Assembly (NCBI GenBank): GCA_028280265.1
Contig: JANQMD010000011.1
Coordinates: 32,146-96,145 of the forward strand
Direction of reading: 5' to 3'
DNA: 64,000 nt
Source of the DNA: Flavobacteriaceae bacterium
GTDB lineage: Bacteria; Bacteroidota; Bacteroidia; Flavobacteriales; Flavobacteriaceae
Part shown: positions 35,627 to 43,825 of the stretch, in pieces
Layout: the number at the start of each line of letters is the position of its first letter
Position numbering within the stretch: position 1 is the first letter of the stretch
The notes under the pieces: generated by a model
The model's database searches: none
What the model was told of the DNA's origin: nothing
Seen by the model: only the letters and a program-made list of their open reading frames with translations
Translations under genes and position numbers: made by a program

Positions 35627-35810
35627 AATAATTAATTTAAATTGTTTGTTCCTACTCTAGTTGACTTTTCGGATACCGTCTATTGCTTTATTCAAAATTA
35701 AAATGCAATGAAGAGCGATTTTAGAGCAGAAATACTGGTTTTATAAAAACAGGAAGAAATACGTAGCTAGAAAATTCATCTTTTAAATTGTCAGTGTTTT
35801 AATTATTTAT

Positions 35811-35826
35811 CGTAATATTGCAATAT
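35811..35826 (+). promoter_or_regulatory. ArsR operator, copy 1, overlapping a -7 element
   Basis: ATATTGCAATAT (35815-35826) is a perfect 12-base palindrome. It lies inside TCGTAATATTGCAATATAT, a 19-base string that recurs exactly before the next gene. TAATATTG (35813-35820) is one base off the TAnnTTTG -7 consensus, so repressor binding would block the promoter. The arsR ATG is ten bases further on. Confidence 0.65.
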
Positions 35827-35836
35827 ATAATTTAAT

Positions 35837-36169
35837 ATGGGAATTACTAAAACAGAAATATTCACAGAAGAGCAGAATAGAATTGCTAGGATTGCGAAAG
35901 TATTAGGGCATCCAGCTCGCATAGCCATTTTAGAGTATTTGTTTAAAATCCAATCCTGTATTTGTGGTGATTTGGTCAATGAAATTGGGCTCGCGCAACC
36001 AACCATTTCGCAACATCTAAAAGAACTAAAGAATATAAACATTATCAAGGGAACAATTGAGGGAACAAGCATCTGTTATTGTATTGACCAAGAAGTATTG
36101 AATGAAATTCAGGCAACTCTGACTAAATTTCTCTCCCCTTTTTGTGCTAGAGAAAAAAAATCTTGTTAA
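35837..36169 (+). CDS. ArsR/SmtB-family metal(loid)-sensing repressor
   Basis: A 110-residue winged-helix repressor. HPARIAILEYLFKIQSCICGDL carries the C-x-C pair at the start of the DNA-binding helix, which in ArsR binds arsenite. AQPTISQHLKELKNINII is the recognition helix region. More cysteines lie at the C-terminus (FCAREKKSC) and in ICYCID. It is expected to repress its own promoter and the next gene. Both carry the same palindrome. No arsenate reductase or arsenite pump gene follows, so the effector is not certain. Confidence 0.88.
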   Translation: MGITKTEIFTEEQNRIARIAKVLGHPARIAILEYLFKIQSCICGDLVNEIGLAQPTISQHLKELKNINIIKGTIEGTSICYCIDQEVLNEIQATLTKFLSPFCAREKKSC

Positions 36170-36190
36170 AAAATTTATTTTTATTAATCG

Positions 36191-36204
36191 TAATATTGCA
36201 ATAT
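36191..36204 (+). promoter_or_regulatory. ArsR operator, copy 2, directly abutting the DUF6428 start codon
   Basis: The second exact copy of the 19-base string carries ATATTGCAATAT at 36193-36204, with the ATG at 36205. TAATATTG (36191-36198) could act as a -7 element, in which case the transcript would begin at or next to the ATG. Confidence 0.65.
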
Positions 36205-36651
36205 ATGAAACTATCAGAAATTAAATCTCATTTAAAAAGTTTAGATACCATCGCTTTTCAATTGCCAGATGGTACATTAGTCCCCAATCATTTTCATGTT
36301 ACCGAAGTTGGGCAAGTCACAAAAAACTTTATTGATTGTGGCGGAACCTTAAGAAAGGAAGAGGTCATCAATTTTCAATTATGGAATGCTAATGACTATG
36401 ATCACCGATTGCATCCCGAAAAATTAATTCACATTATAGAGCTATCAGAAAAAGTGTTAGCGCTGAAAGATCATGAAATTGAAGTTGAATATCAAGGAGA
36501 TACCATTGGGAAATACCATCTAGATTTTGATGGGAAAAGCTTCCTGCTAACCACCACAAATACCAATTGCCTGGCAAGAGAGTCATGTGGAATTCCCTCA
36601 GCAAAAAAAGAGGTTGAATCGTGTTGTGAACCTAATATGAGTTGTTGCTAA
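36205..36651 (+). CDS. DUF6428 family protein, cysteine-rich C-terminus
   Basis: I start at the ATG at 36205 (148 residues, MKLSEIKSHLKSLDTIAFQ). The open frame from 36163 would translate the operator. DUF6428 proteins usually follow ArsR genes in Flavobacteriia. Visible features are LPDGTLVPNHFHVTEVG and FIDCGG in the body, and a cysteine-rich end with NCLARESCG, SCCEP and MSCC, able to bind a soft metal or metalloid. The direct role is unknown. The arsenic-resistance genes that often follow are absent here. Confidence 0.8.
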   Translation: MKLSEIKSHLKSLDTIAFQLPDGTLVPNHFHVTEVGQVTKNFIDCGGTLRKEEVINFQLWNANDYDHRLHPEKLIHIIELSEKVLALKDHEIEVEYQGDTIGKYHLDFDGKSFLLTTTNTNCLARESCGIPSAKKEVESCCEPNMSCC

Positions 36652-36655
36652 TAAG

Positions 36656-36684
36656 AAAAGCCGAGTATTACACTCGGCTTTCAC
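36656..36684. terminator. Bidirectional terminator between DUF6428 and peroxiredoxin genes
   Basis: AAAGCCGAGT (36657-36666) pairs with ACTCGGCTTT (36672-36681), with A and T runs on the two sides. It can serve the convergent genes on both strands. Confidence 0.75.
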
Positions 36685-36702
36685 TTTATAGATTAGATAT
36701 AC

Positions 36703-37344
36703 TTAAACAGTGGCTAAGTATTCAGCAGTCTCTTTTGCATTTGGCGCCATTGCTTTCTTCCCTTCTTGCCAGTTAGCTGGACAAACCTCACCAAACTCTT
36801 GTACGTGAGCATAGGCATCAATCAAACGTATGAATTCTTCAACATTTCTTCCTACCGGCATGTGATTAATGCTCTCATGAAAAATAGTTCCCTCTTCATC
36901 AATCAAGTATGTAGCTCTGTAGGTTACATTATCTCCTTCGACTAGGACAGTATCAATTTCTTCATCATATCTTTCATTCGTAACATCTAAAATCCCCAGT
37001 GCACTTGCCAAATTTCTATTACTATCCGCTATAATTGGATATGTAATTCCTTCTACTCCACCATTATTTTTTGGAGTATTCAACCAAGCAAAGTGTACCT
37101 CTGCTGTATCACAAGAAGCACCAATCACAATTGTATTTCTTTTTTCGAATTCTGCTAAAGCATTTTGAAAAGCATGCAATTCTGTTGGACAAACAAAAGT
37201 AAAGTCCTTTGGATACCAAAACAACAATACTTTTTTATTGTTTTTTGTTGCTTCTTCTAAAACATTAATTTTTAACGTAGCGCCCATTTTATTCATCGCG
37301 TCTACAGTAAGGTTTGGAAATTTTTTACCTACAGCTGTTGCCAT
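36703..37344 (-). CDS. Typical 2-Cys peroxiredoxin (AhpC/Prx1 type)
   Basis: A 213-residue peroxidase that reduces H2O2 and organic peroxides. The peroxidatic cysteine is Cys52 in FTFVCPTELHAF. The resolving cysteine is about Cys188 in GEVCPANWQEG. WLNTPKNNGG and NHMPVGRNVEE are also characteristic. No dedicated AhpF reductase is nearby, so thioredoxin is the probable reductant. It is divergent from katG, and the shared spacer carries candidate PerR-like sites. Confidence 0.93.
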   Translation of the reverse strand: MATAVGKKFPNLTVDAMNKMGATLKINVLEEATKNNKKVLLFWYPKDFTFVCPTELHAFQNALAEFEKRNTIVIGASCDTAEVHFAWLNTPKNNGGVEGITYPIIADSNRNLASALGILDVTNERYDEEIDTVLVEGDNVTYRATYLIDEEGTIFHESINHMPVGRNVEEFIRLIDAYAHVQEFGEVCPANWQEGKKAMAPNAKETAEYLATV

Positions 37345-37354
37345 ATCTATTCGT

Positions 37355-37374
37355 CAAATTTATAATTATTAGTA
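37355..37374 (-). promoter_or_regulatory. Peroxiredoxin -7 element with overlapping PerR-like sequence
   Basis: On the minus strand TAAATTTG (37362-37355) is a full match to TAnnTTTG, 11 bases before the peroxiredoxin ATG. TTATAATTATTAGTA (37360-37374, plus strand) matches 13 of 15 positions of the Bacillus PerR box TTATAATnATTATAA. The region is very AT-rich, so chance similarity is possible. Confidence 0.45.
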
Positions 37375-37462
37375 TCTATTTTTGAAGCGGCAAATATATC
37401 CAAAGTCATACATTAAAAACAGAAAAAGCTATTCATTTTTTCACTTTTTGATGAGCTTGTTT

Positions 37463-37477
37463 TAATAATCATAATCT
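37463..37477. promoter_or_regulatory. Second, weaker PerR-like sequence between peroxiredoxin and katG
   Basis: TAATAATCATAATCT matches about 10 of the 14 fixed positions of the PerR consensus. It lies between the two divergent promoters. Low confidence. Confidence 0.25.
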
Positions 37478-37522
37478 ATATCGAAATAAAAAATATAGAT
37501 AAAAATTATTAAAAGATTGTTG

Positions 37523-37530
37523 TAAATTTG
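37523..37530 (+). promoter_or_regulatory. Candidate -7 element of katG
   Basis: TAAATTTG, identical to the octamer serving the divergent peroxiredoxin gene, lies 40 bases before the katG ATG. Confidence 0.55.
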
Positions 37531-37570
37531 AAACTATCAAAACGAAAGCAAATCAATTAAACTATAAGAA

Positions 37571-39766
37571 ATGAAAGACTTATCTAACGGCGAAGGAAAA
37601 TGTCCTTTTATGAGTGGTGAACTCAGCAAAGGAGCCGGTGGCGGAACTCAAAACCGCGATTGGTGGCCAAACGAATTAAAACTGAACATTTTACGTCAGA
37701 ACGCTCCAAAATCAAATCCAATGGGTGATGATTTTGATTATGCTGAAGCGTTCAATAGTATAAACTATGACGAATTGAAGCAAGATGTTATCGATTTGAT
37801 GACCAATTCCCAAGAATGGTGGCCAGCAGACTACGGACATTATGGTCCTTTTATGATTCGTATGGCTTGGCACAGCGCCGGGACTTACCGAGTAGGTGAT
37901 GGGCGTGGTGGTGCCGCTACAGGTACACATCGTTTTGCGCCTTTAAATAGCTGGCCAGATAATGGGAACTTAGACAAAGCACGTCTTTTGTTATGGCCTG
38001 TGAAGAAAAAATATGGTAACAAAATTTCTTGGGCTGATTTAATGATTTTAGCTGGAAATTGCGCTTTAGAATCTATGGGATTCAAAACATTCGGATTTGC
38101 TGGAGGTCGTGAGGATGTTTGGGAACCTGAGCAAGATATCAACTGGGGATCGGAAACCAATTGGTTAGACAATGACGACCGTTACGATACAAGTGATCGA
38201 AATTTAGAAGGGCATTTAGGTGCTGTTCACATGGGATTAATTTATGTAAACCCTGAGGGGCCCAATGGAAACCCTGACCCTATGAAGTCGGCTCATGACA
38301 TCCGTTTGACATTTGGAAGAATGGCAATGGATGATGAAGAGACTGTTGCTTTAGTAGCCGGTGGACATACATTTGGAAAAGCACACGGTGCTGCCAATCC
38401 AGATGAGTACGTAGGAGTAGAACCTCATGGGGCTCCTATCGAGCAAATGAGTATGGGTTGGAAAAACACCTACAAAAGTGGTGTTCTAGGAGATGCGATT
38501 ACCAGTGGCTTGGAAGGTGCTTGGACGCCTAATCCAACACGTTGGGATGATGAGTATTTCGATGTGTTGCTAAACTATGATTGGGAATTGACAAAAAGTC
38601 CAGCTGGAGCACACCAATGGACGCCAACTGCTGAATCACAAGCAAGAAGAGCACCAAAAGCTGAAAATGCGAATGAGACTCAAGCTTTAATGATGTCTAC
38701 TGCAGATATGGCTTTAAAAACAGATCCAAAGTACCTAGAAATTTCAAAAAGATTCCATGAAGACCACGACGCTTTTGCAGATGCTTTTGCAAGAGCATGG
38801 TTCAAATTAACCCATAGAGATATGGGACCTATTCAACGATACTTAGGGCCAGAAGTCCCTGAGGAAGAACTGCTATGGCAAGACCGAATTCCTGCTGCTC
38901 ATTCCACATTATCTGACGCTGATATAGATACATTAAAGAAAAGCATTGCTGTTTCTGGATTGTCAGTATCGCAACTGGTAACTACTGCTTGGGCTTCTGC
39001 CTCTACATTTAGAGGTTCAGATATGAGAGGTGGTGCCAATGGAGGTAGAATTCGTTTAGAACCTCAAAGAAGTTGGGAAGTAAACAACCCTAGTGAGTTA
39101 GACAAAGTTTTGACTGTTTATGAAGGCATTCAAAATGACTTTAGCGGAGATGTTTCCATAGCCGATTTGATCGTTTTAGGAGGAAATGTAGGAGTTGAAC
39201 AAGCTGCTAAAAATGGAGGATATGATGTAAGCGTTCCTTTCACACAAGGGCGTGGAGATGCATCACAAGAGCAAACAGATACCAAATCTTTTGGGTATCT
39301 AGAACCCTTGGCTGATGGATTCAGAAACTACATAAACCCTGCTTTAAAAGCATCTGCTGAAGATATGTTAGTAGATCGTGCAAACTTATTGACATTGTCT
39401 ATTCCTGAAATGACTGCTCTCGTAGGTGGATTAAGAGTTTTAGGAACCAATTATGGTGGTACTGACTACGGGGTTTTTACAGACAATGTAGGTAGCTTAT
39501 CAAATGACTTCTTTACCAATGTTTTGGATTTAGATACTACCTGGAGTGCTGCAAATTCTGAGGAAACTATTTTCAAAGGTCGTGATCGTAAAACGGGAGT
39601 CATAAAATATACAGGAACCCGAGCTGACTTAATTTTTGGGTCTAATACAGAGTTAAGAGCTGTTTGTGAAGTATATGGAGCAAACGATGGTGAAGCAAGA
39701 TTTGTAAATGACTTTGTAGCCGCTTGGGCTAAAGTGATGGACCTAGATCGTTATGATATCGCTTAA
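37571..39766 (+). CDS. katG: Bifunctional catalase-peroxidase KatG
   Basis: A 731-residue heme enzyme that removes H2O2 by catalase and peroxidase cycles in the cytoplasm. It has the duplicated peroxidase fold. The N-terminal active half has Arg97, Trp100 and His101 in [14 protein letters not shown]. The adduct tyrosine lies in [14 protein letters not shown] and the proximal histidine in [15 protein letters not shown]. The C-terminal heme-free half begins near residue 430. Length and motifs are complete. It is divergent from the peroxiredoxin gene and ends at a strong terminator. Confidence 0.97.
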   Translation: MKDLSNGEGKCPFMSGELSKGAGGGTQNRDWWPNELKLNILRQNAPKSNPMGDDFDYAEAFNSINYDELKQDVIDLMTNSQEWWPADYGHYGPFMIRMAWHSAGTYRVGDGRGGAATGTHRFAPLNSWPDNGNLDKARLLLWPVKKKYGNKISWADLMILAGNCALESMGFKTFGFAGGREDVWEPEQDINWGSETNWLDNDDRYDTSDRNLEGHLGAVHMGLIYVNPEGPNGNPDPMKSAHDIRLTFGRMAMDDEETVALVAGGHTFGKAHGAANPDEYVGVEPHGAPIEQMSMGWKNTYKSGVLGDAITSGLEGAWTPNPTRWDDEYFDVLLNYDWELTKSPAGAHQWTPTAESQARRAPKAENANETQALMMSTADMALKTDPKYLEISKRFHEDHDAFADAFARAWFKLTHRDMGPIQRYLGPEVPEEELLWQDRIPAAHSTLSDADIDTLKKSIAVSGLSVSQLVTTAWASASTFRGSDMRGGANGGRIRLEPQRSWEVNNPSELDKVLTVYEGIQNDFSGDVSIADLIVLGGNVGVEQAAKNGGYDVSVPFTQGRGDASQEQTDTKSFGYLEPLADGFRNYINPALKASAEDMLVDRANLLTLSIPEMTALVGGLRVLGTNYGGTDYGVFTDNVGSLSNDFFTNVLDLDTTWSAANSEETIFKGRDRKTGVIKYTGTRADLIFGSNTELRAVCEVYGANDGEARFVNDFVAAWAKVMDLDRYDIA

Positions 39767-39786
39767 TTAAAATAAATTCTTTACAT

Positions 39787-39818
39787 AAAAAAGGTGTTCT
39801 ATGAACACCTTTTCTTTT
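39787..39818 (+). terminator. Intrinsic terminator of katG
   Basis: AAAGGTGTTC pairs with GAACACCTTT around a TAT loop and is followed by TCTTTT. Confidence 0.8.
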
Positions 39819-39883
39819 ACCCAATACTCAAATAATATCACTACTTTAGGGCACAGAATATCAAATCCTACAATAAATATAGA

Positions 39884-41743
39884 ATGATCATACTAGGTAT
39901 ATCGGGATTGTATCATGACTCTGCTGCAAGTATTATTCAGGATGGTAAAATTATAGCTGCTGCTCAGGAAGAGAGGTTTACCAGAAAAAAACACGATTCT
40001 TCATTTCCAAAAAATGCCATTGAATTTTGTCTGAACTACTCAGGAAAAAAAATCGATGATTTGGATGCTGTAGTTTTTTACGATAAACCCCTGTTAAAAT
40101 TTGAAAGATTATTAGAAACTTATTATGAGTTTTCTCCAAAGGGATTGAAATCTTTTATCATAGCCATTCCCGTTTGGTTAAAGGAAAAGATGTTTTTAAA
40201 AAAAATGTTGAAAGATGGTCTCAGAGAAATTCAGCCCTACAATAAAAAAAAATTAAACCTTCTTTTTCCCGAACACCATTTATCGCATGCGGCAAGTGCT
40301 TTTTATTCTTCCCCTTTTAAAAAAGCCGCTATCTTAACTTTGGATGGTGTTGGTGAGTGGGCAACAACTTCGATCTCAATGGGAGAAGATTCTAAAATAA
40401 CAATGCTTAAGGAAATACAATTTCCACACTCTGTTGGATTACTGTATTCTGCTTTTACTTACTTCTTAGGTTTTAAAGTAAATTCTGGTGAGTATAAACT
40501 TATGGGGTTGGCTCCATATGGAAATGAAAAGAGTGACCAAGTAGAAAAGTTTAAAAAAATTATTCTCTCTGAATTAATTTCCTTGAAAGAGGATGGATCT
40601 TTCTGGTTGAATCAAAAGTATTTTAATTATGCCGTTGGTTTAAGAATGGTAAAGGACAAATTATGGGAACAGCTTTTTGGTTTTCCTAGAAGAAATCCTG
40701 AAACTACTTTCGAACAGCATCATGCAGATTTAGGTTTGGCCATTCAAATGGTAACTGAAGATATTATTATAAAATTAGCAAAGCATGCTAGAGAACTTAC
40801 TAATGCAGATTATCTATGTTTAGCTGGTGGAGTTGCTTTAAATTGTGTTGCCAATGGAAAACTTCAGAAGGAACATATTTTCAAAGACATTTTTATTCAA
40901 CCTGCTGCTGGTGATGCGGGTGGAGCAATAGGAGCAGCTTTAGCTGCTTACCATATCTACTTTGAAAAAGATCGAGAAGTTTCTCCCACAGACTTAATGC
41001 GGGGATCGTATTTAGGACCTGATTTTTCTGATCTGGATATTGAACAGATTATCAGGAAATATAACGCACAACCAATAAAGTTCGACACCATTCAGGATGT
41101 GTGTAAACATACTTCTTTACTCTTAGAAAAAGGAAGTGCCATAGGTTGGATGCAAGGCAGAATGGAATTTGGTCCCAGAGCCCTTGGAAGAAGAAGTATT
41201 TTAGGTGATGCCAGAAACCCAGAAATGCAAAAAAAACTTAATCTAAAAATCAAATACAGAGAATCTTTTCGTCCTTTTGCTCCATCTGTATTGGCTGAGG
41301 ATGTTGCAGATTATTTTGATTACAAAGGAATCTCTCCCTATATGTTACTCGTACACAAAGTAAAAGAAAGCATCAGAGAAATACTTCCCAAAAATTTTAA
41401 TCAACTTTCAATTAAAGAAAAATTGTATACAAAAAGATCAAAAATACCTGCAATCACGCATATCGATTTTTCAGGAAGAATTCAGACAGTACATAAGGAC
41501 ACTAATCCAGAGTATTGGTTATTAATTAACGAATTTAAAAAACTCACAGGTGTTGGCTTGGTTGTGAACACTAGCTTCAATGTAAGGGGAGAACCTATTG
41601 TTTGTAACACTGACGATGCTTACAGATGCTTTATGAGAACAGAAATGGACTACCTAGTCATTGGGAATTATATATTTGACAAGAAATCACAACCCCATTT
41701 TGAGGATAAAGAAAATTGGCAGGAACAATTTACTATGGACTAA
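39884..41743 (+). CDS. Carbamoyltransferase, NodU/CmcH/SxtI type
   Basis: A 619-residue O-carbamoyltransferase that would transfer a carbamoyl group to a hydroxyl of a sugar or small molecule using carbamoyl phosphate and ATP. The N-terminal Kae1-like domain contains LGISGLYHDSAASIIQDGKI, EERFTRKKHD, HHLSHAASAFY and LTLDGVGEW. The C-terminal carbamoyl-transfer domain has MEFGPRALGRRSILGDAR and NTSFNVRGEPIVCN. It opens a four-gene module with the SGNH hydrolase, DUF5989 and SxtJ-like genes, and the hydrolase gene starts two bases later. The acceptor is unknown. Confidence 0.9.
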   Translation: MIILGISGLYHDSAASIIQDGKIIAAAQEERFTRKKHDSSFPKNAIEFCLNYSGKKIDDLDAVVFYDKPLLKFERLLETYYEFSPKGLKSFIIAIPVWLKEKMFLKKMLKDGLREIQPYNKKKLNLLFPEHHLSHAASAFYSSPFKKAAILTLDGVGEWATTSISMGEDSKITMLKEIQFPHSVGLLYSAFTYFLGFKVNSGEYKLMGLAPYGNEKSDQVEKFKKIILSELISLKEDGSFWLNQKYFNYAVGLRMVKDKLWEQLFGFPRRNPETTFEQHHADLGLAIQMVTEDIIIKLAKHARELTNADYLCLAGGVALNCVANGKLQKEHIFKDIFIQPAAGDAGGAIGAALAAYHIYFEKDREVSPTDLMRGSYLGPDFSDLDIEQIIRKYNAQPIKFDTIQDVCKHTSLLLEKGSAIGWMQGRMEFGPRALGRRSILGDARNPEMQKKLNLKIKYRESFRPFAPSVLAEDVADYFDYKGISPYMLLVHKVKESIREILPKNFNQLSIKEKLYTKRSKIPAITHIDFSGRIQTVHKDTNPEYWLLINEFKKLTGVGLVVNTSFNVRGEPIVCNTDDAYRCFMRTEMDYLVIGNYIFDKKSQPHFEDKENWQEQFTMD

Positions 41744-41745
41744 TT

Positions 41746-42699
41746 ATGAAAAAAATAAAATTAAAAATTGCTTCAATTTTTATAGGTCTTTTGGTAGCTT
41801 TTATACTCATTGAGATAGGCTATCGTATAAAGTTACGTTTTTTTGGAGAGTATGAAGTGTTTCAAAAAACGCAAGAGCTTGTAAGCTATTCAGACAATGA
41901 AAAACTCTTGGTTGAATTAATTCCGAATGCACAAGTAACCATCAATGATACACAATATGAAGTAAATTCTTTGGGTTATAGAGATGAAAATTGGAATCTG
42001 TCTGATACAACAAAGATTCGTATTGGACTTATCAGTGATTCTGTTGGTTTTCCATTCGCACTTCCATAAGAAAGTGGATATGAGTTTATGGTTGAAAAAG
42101 CATTAGAAAAAGATTCTTTAAAGGTAGACGTTTTAAATTTTTCGCTTAATAGATATAATGCACTTCAATACATAGAATTGCTTAAAAAAGTTGAAAAACA
42201 AAATATTCCAATGGATTATTTGATCGCAAATATTACTTCAAATGACGCACAAGCTACTGGAAAACCTTCTATGCTACCATGGATCAATCATCCTAGTTCA
42301 AAATATAATTGGATTCTTTCAAAGTTTATCAAAAGACTTATAGAATTGTATTATAGAACAAAGGTTCATCCTAGCTTATTTTCCTTTAGTTATGTTGAGG
42401 AATATATTAATTATCTTGAAAGTTTTGAAGCGAGAACTGGGACAAAAGTACTTGTATTATTAACACCGTCTAGAGTTCAAAAAATCAATGATACTTATTA
42501 CGAACAGGTAAAAGATTATGCTTCAAGTAGGAACATTGAGGTTTTATTCCCCAAACAAAAGTTTGATTCTATACGAGAAAATGAAAGTATAAATGACTAT
42601 TTTTACCTTGGTAATGATACTATGCATTTAAGTGCCAAAGGACATGCTGTGATCGATGAAGAGATAAAAAGCTATTACAAACAAATTATCAATAAATAG
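41746..42699 (+). pseudogene. SGNH/GDSL-hydrolase-like gene interrupted by an in-frame TAA
   Basis: One continuous frame runs from the ATG at 41746 to the stop at 42699, broken only by a TAA at 42067-42069 (codon 108). The first part has a membrane anchor (IASIFIGLLVAFILIEIGY) and the nucleophile block LISDSVGF with Ser99. The second part continues in the same frame with ESGYEFMVEKALEKD and ends with the Asp291/His294 pair in NDTMHLSAKGH. The active site is thus split across the stop, so neither half alone could be an enzyme. Either it is a recent nonsense mutation, the stop is read through, or the base is wrong. An internal ATG at 42088 could restart the second half. Confidence 0.8.
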
Positions 42700-42702
42700 T
42701 AC

Positions 42703-42852
42703 ATGGAATTTTTAAAAGATTTATTACAATTTTTAAAGGAAAGAAAAAAGTTTTGGTTGGTTCCAATGATTATTGTTTTTGTCTTTCTTGGTTTACTTCT
42801 GGTTATAGGAGGTAGTTCTGCTATTGCTCCATTTATTTATACTTTATTTTAA
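42703..42852 (+). CDS. DUF5989 (SxtK-like) small membrane protein
   Basis: A 49-codon gene starting MEFLKDLLQFLKERKKFWLV and continuing with a transmembrane helix (MIIVFVFLGLLLVIGG). It ends with SSAIAPFIYTLF and a TAA at 42852. This matches DUF5989, whose members regularly accompany carbamoyltransferases of this kind and correspond to SxtK of saxitoxin clusters. Function unknown. It starts 3 bases after the hydrolase gene and ends 4 bases before the SxtJ-like gene. Confidence 0.85.
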   Translation: MEFLKDLLQFLKERKKFWLVPMIIVFVFLGLLLVIGGSSAIAPFIYTLF

Positions 42853-42856
42853 ATTA

Positions 42857-43222
42857 ATGCGGCATAACAATTCAAAAGTAATACTAGTTATTGTAGTTGG
42901 CTTTTTAGCCTTATCCTTTATTTTCCCCAGTCAAAAAGTAGTTTTCACCTATATTTCTCTTGGAATTGGGGTCTTTTCTCTATTGTCAAGCACAACTGAA
43001 AATGCTATTGTTTGGGTTTGGGATAAAATAGCTTTAGTACTGGGCTGGATTAATACTCGTATTATATTATCGTTAGTCTTTTTCATCTTTTTAACCCCTA
43101 TTGCAATTCTAAAAAAAGTTTTTTCTGCAAAAGATCCCATGAAACTCAAAAACAGACACGAGTCTACCTATGTAAATAGATCGCATACTTATACTAAAAA
43201 AGATCTAGAAAATATTTGGTAA
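42857..43222 (+). CDS. SxtJ-family membrane protein
   Basis: I start at the ATG at 42857 (121 residues, MRHNNSKVILVIVVGFLALS); the frame is open from 42824, but that overlaps DUF5989. Hydrophobic helices lie at about residues 8-24, 30-47 and 65-85. A basic soluble end with MKLKNRHESTYVNRSHTYTKKDLENIW completes it. That end is characteristic of SxtJ proteins (Y-V-x-R-x-H-T-Y). The biochemical role of SxtJ is unknown. It is the last gene of the carbamoyltransferase module and converges with the HEPN-like gene 16 bases away. Confidence 0.8.
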   Translation: MRHNNSKVILVIVVGFLALSFIFPSQKVVFTYISLGIGVFSLLSSTTENAIVWVWDKIALVLGWINTRIILSLVFFIFLTPIAILKKVFSAKDPMKLKNRHESTYVNRSHTYTKKDLENIW

Positions 43223-43238
43223 ACTTCTTTAGCTTACG

Positions 43239-43817
43239 CTATAAATCTGACAAAAAAAGCACTTCATTTTCTTTAGTCAAGTTGAATAGAAAATAAAGGA
43301 GAGAGGCCCGAATAATTAACCTATTACAAACCCTCTTATCATTTTTCCTTTTTGGTTTTATTTTATCAGCATAGGGTTTAGCGTAGCTGAATTTAAAAAC
43401 ATCAAAATCAGCCAAATCATAATTGAGGTTATGAGCAAACTTATTTCTTAATTGATTAAAAACCAATATGTCATCAACTGATTTGACACTTACTAGTTTC
43501 TCATATTTAACATAGATAGCTTTCTTATAAAACGAACTGAATATGGTTTTCTCAAGAGACTTGAAGCCTTTCAAAACATGATCTAATAAATCGTTCAACA
43601 ACCTCTCAATGTATAGATGACCAACTAAAATAAGATCTAAATCATTACTTGCTGTTAATGCTTTTTTAGACAGATTTTGTCCAAGTGATTTTGAGTTTTT
43701 AGGAAAAAACTCATCAGCTAAATTCATGATTGTTTTTTCTAACTTAATATAATCAGACTTCTTACATAGAGTCAGATTATTAAGTAAACTATCTATAAAT
43801 TTCTCTCTGATATCCAA
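43239..43817 (-). CDS. HEPN/MltR-like helical protein
   Basis: A 192-residue, mostly helical protein. The key feature is LRNKFAHNL, with Arg124 and His129 forming the R-x4-H motif of HEPN-fold proteins, often RNases. MltR and DUF4145 proteins share similar motifs. The N-terminal half (MNLADEFFPKN, ASNDLDLILVGHLYIERLL) fits an alpha-helical bundle. No nucleotidyltransferase antitoxin gene is adjacent. The start is a TTG at 43817, eight bases after the stop of the response regulator gene, so the two are likely co-transcribed. The function remains open. Confidence 0.65.
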   Translation of the reverse strand: MDIREKFIDSLLNNLTLCKKSDYIKLEKTIMNLADEFFPKNSKSLGQNLSKKALTASNDLDLILVGHLYIERLLNDLLDHVLKGFKSLEKTIFSSFYKKAIYVKYEKLVSVKSVDDILVFNQLRNKFAHNLNYDLADFDVFKFSYAKPYADKIKPKRKNDKRVCNRLIIRASLLYFLFNLTKENEVLFLSDL

Positions 43818-43825
43818 AATAGTAG

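Noticed and set aside
37885..38172. 95-codon frame on the minus strand within katG
   Set aside because: It is antisense to the highly conserved heme pocket region of katG.
39884..43222. Evidence for saxitoxin production
   Set aside because: Only the carbamoyltransferase block is present. The core genes for toxin synthesis, such as the SxtA polyketide synthase and the amidinotransferase, are absent, so no toxin is implied.
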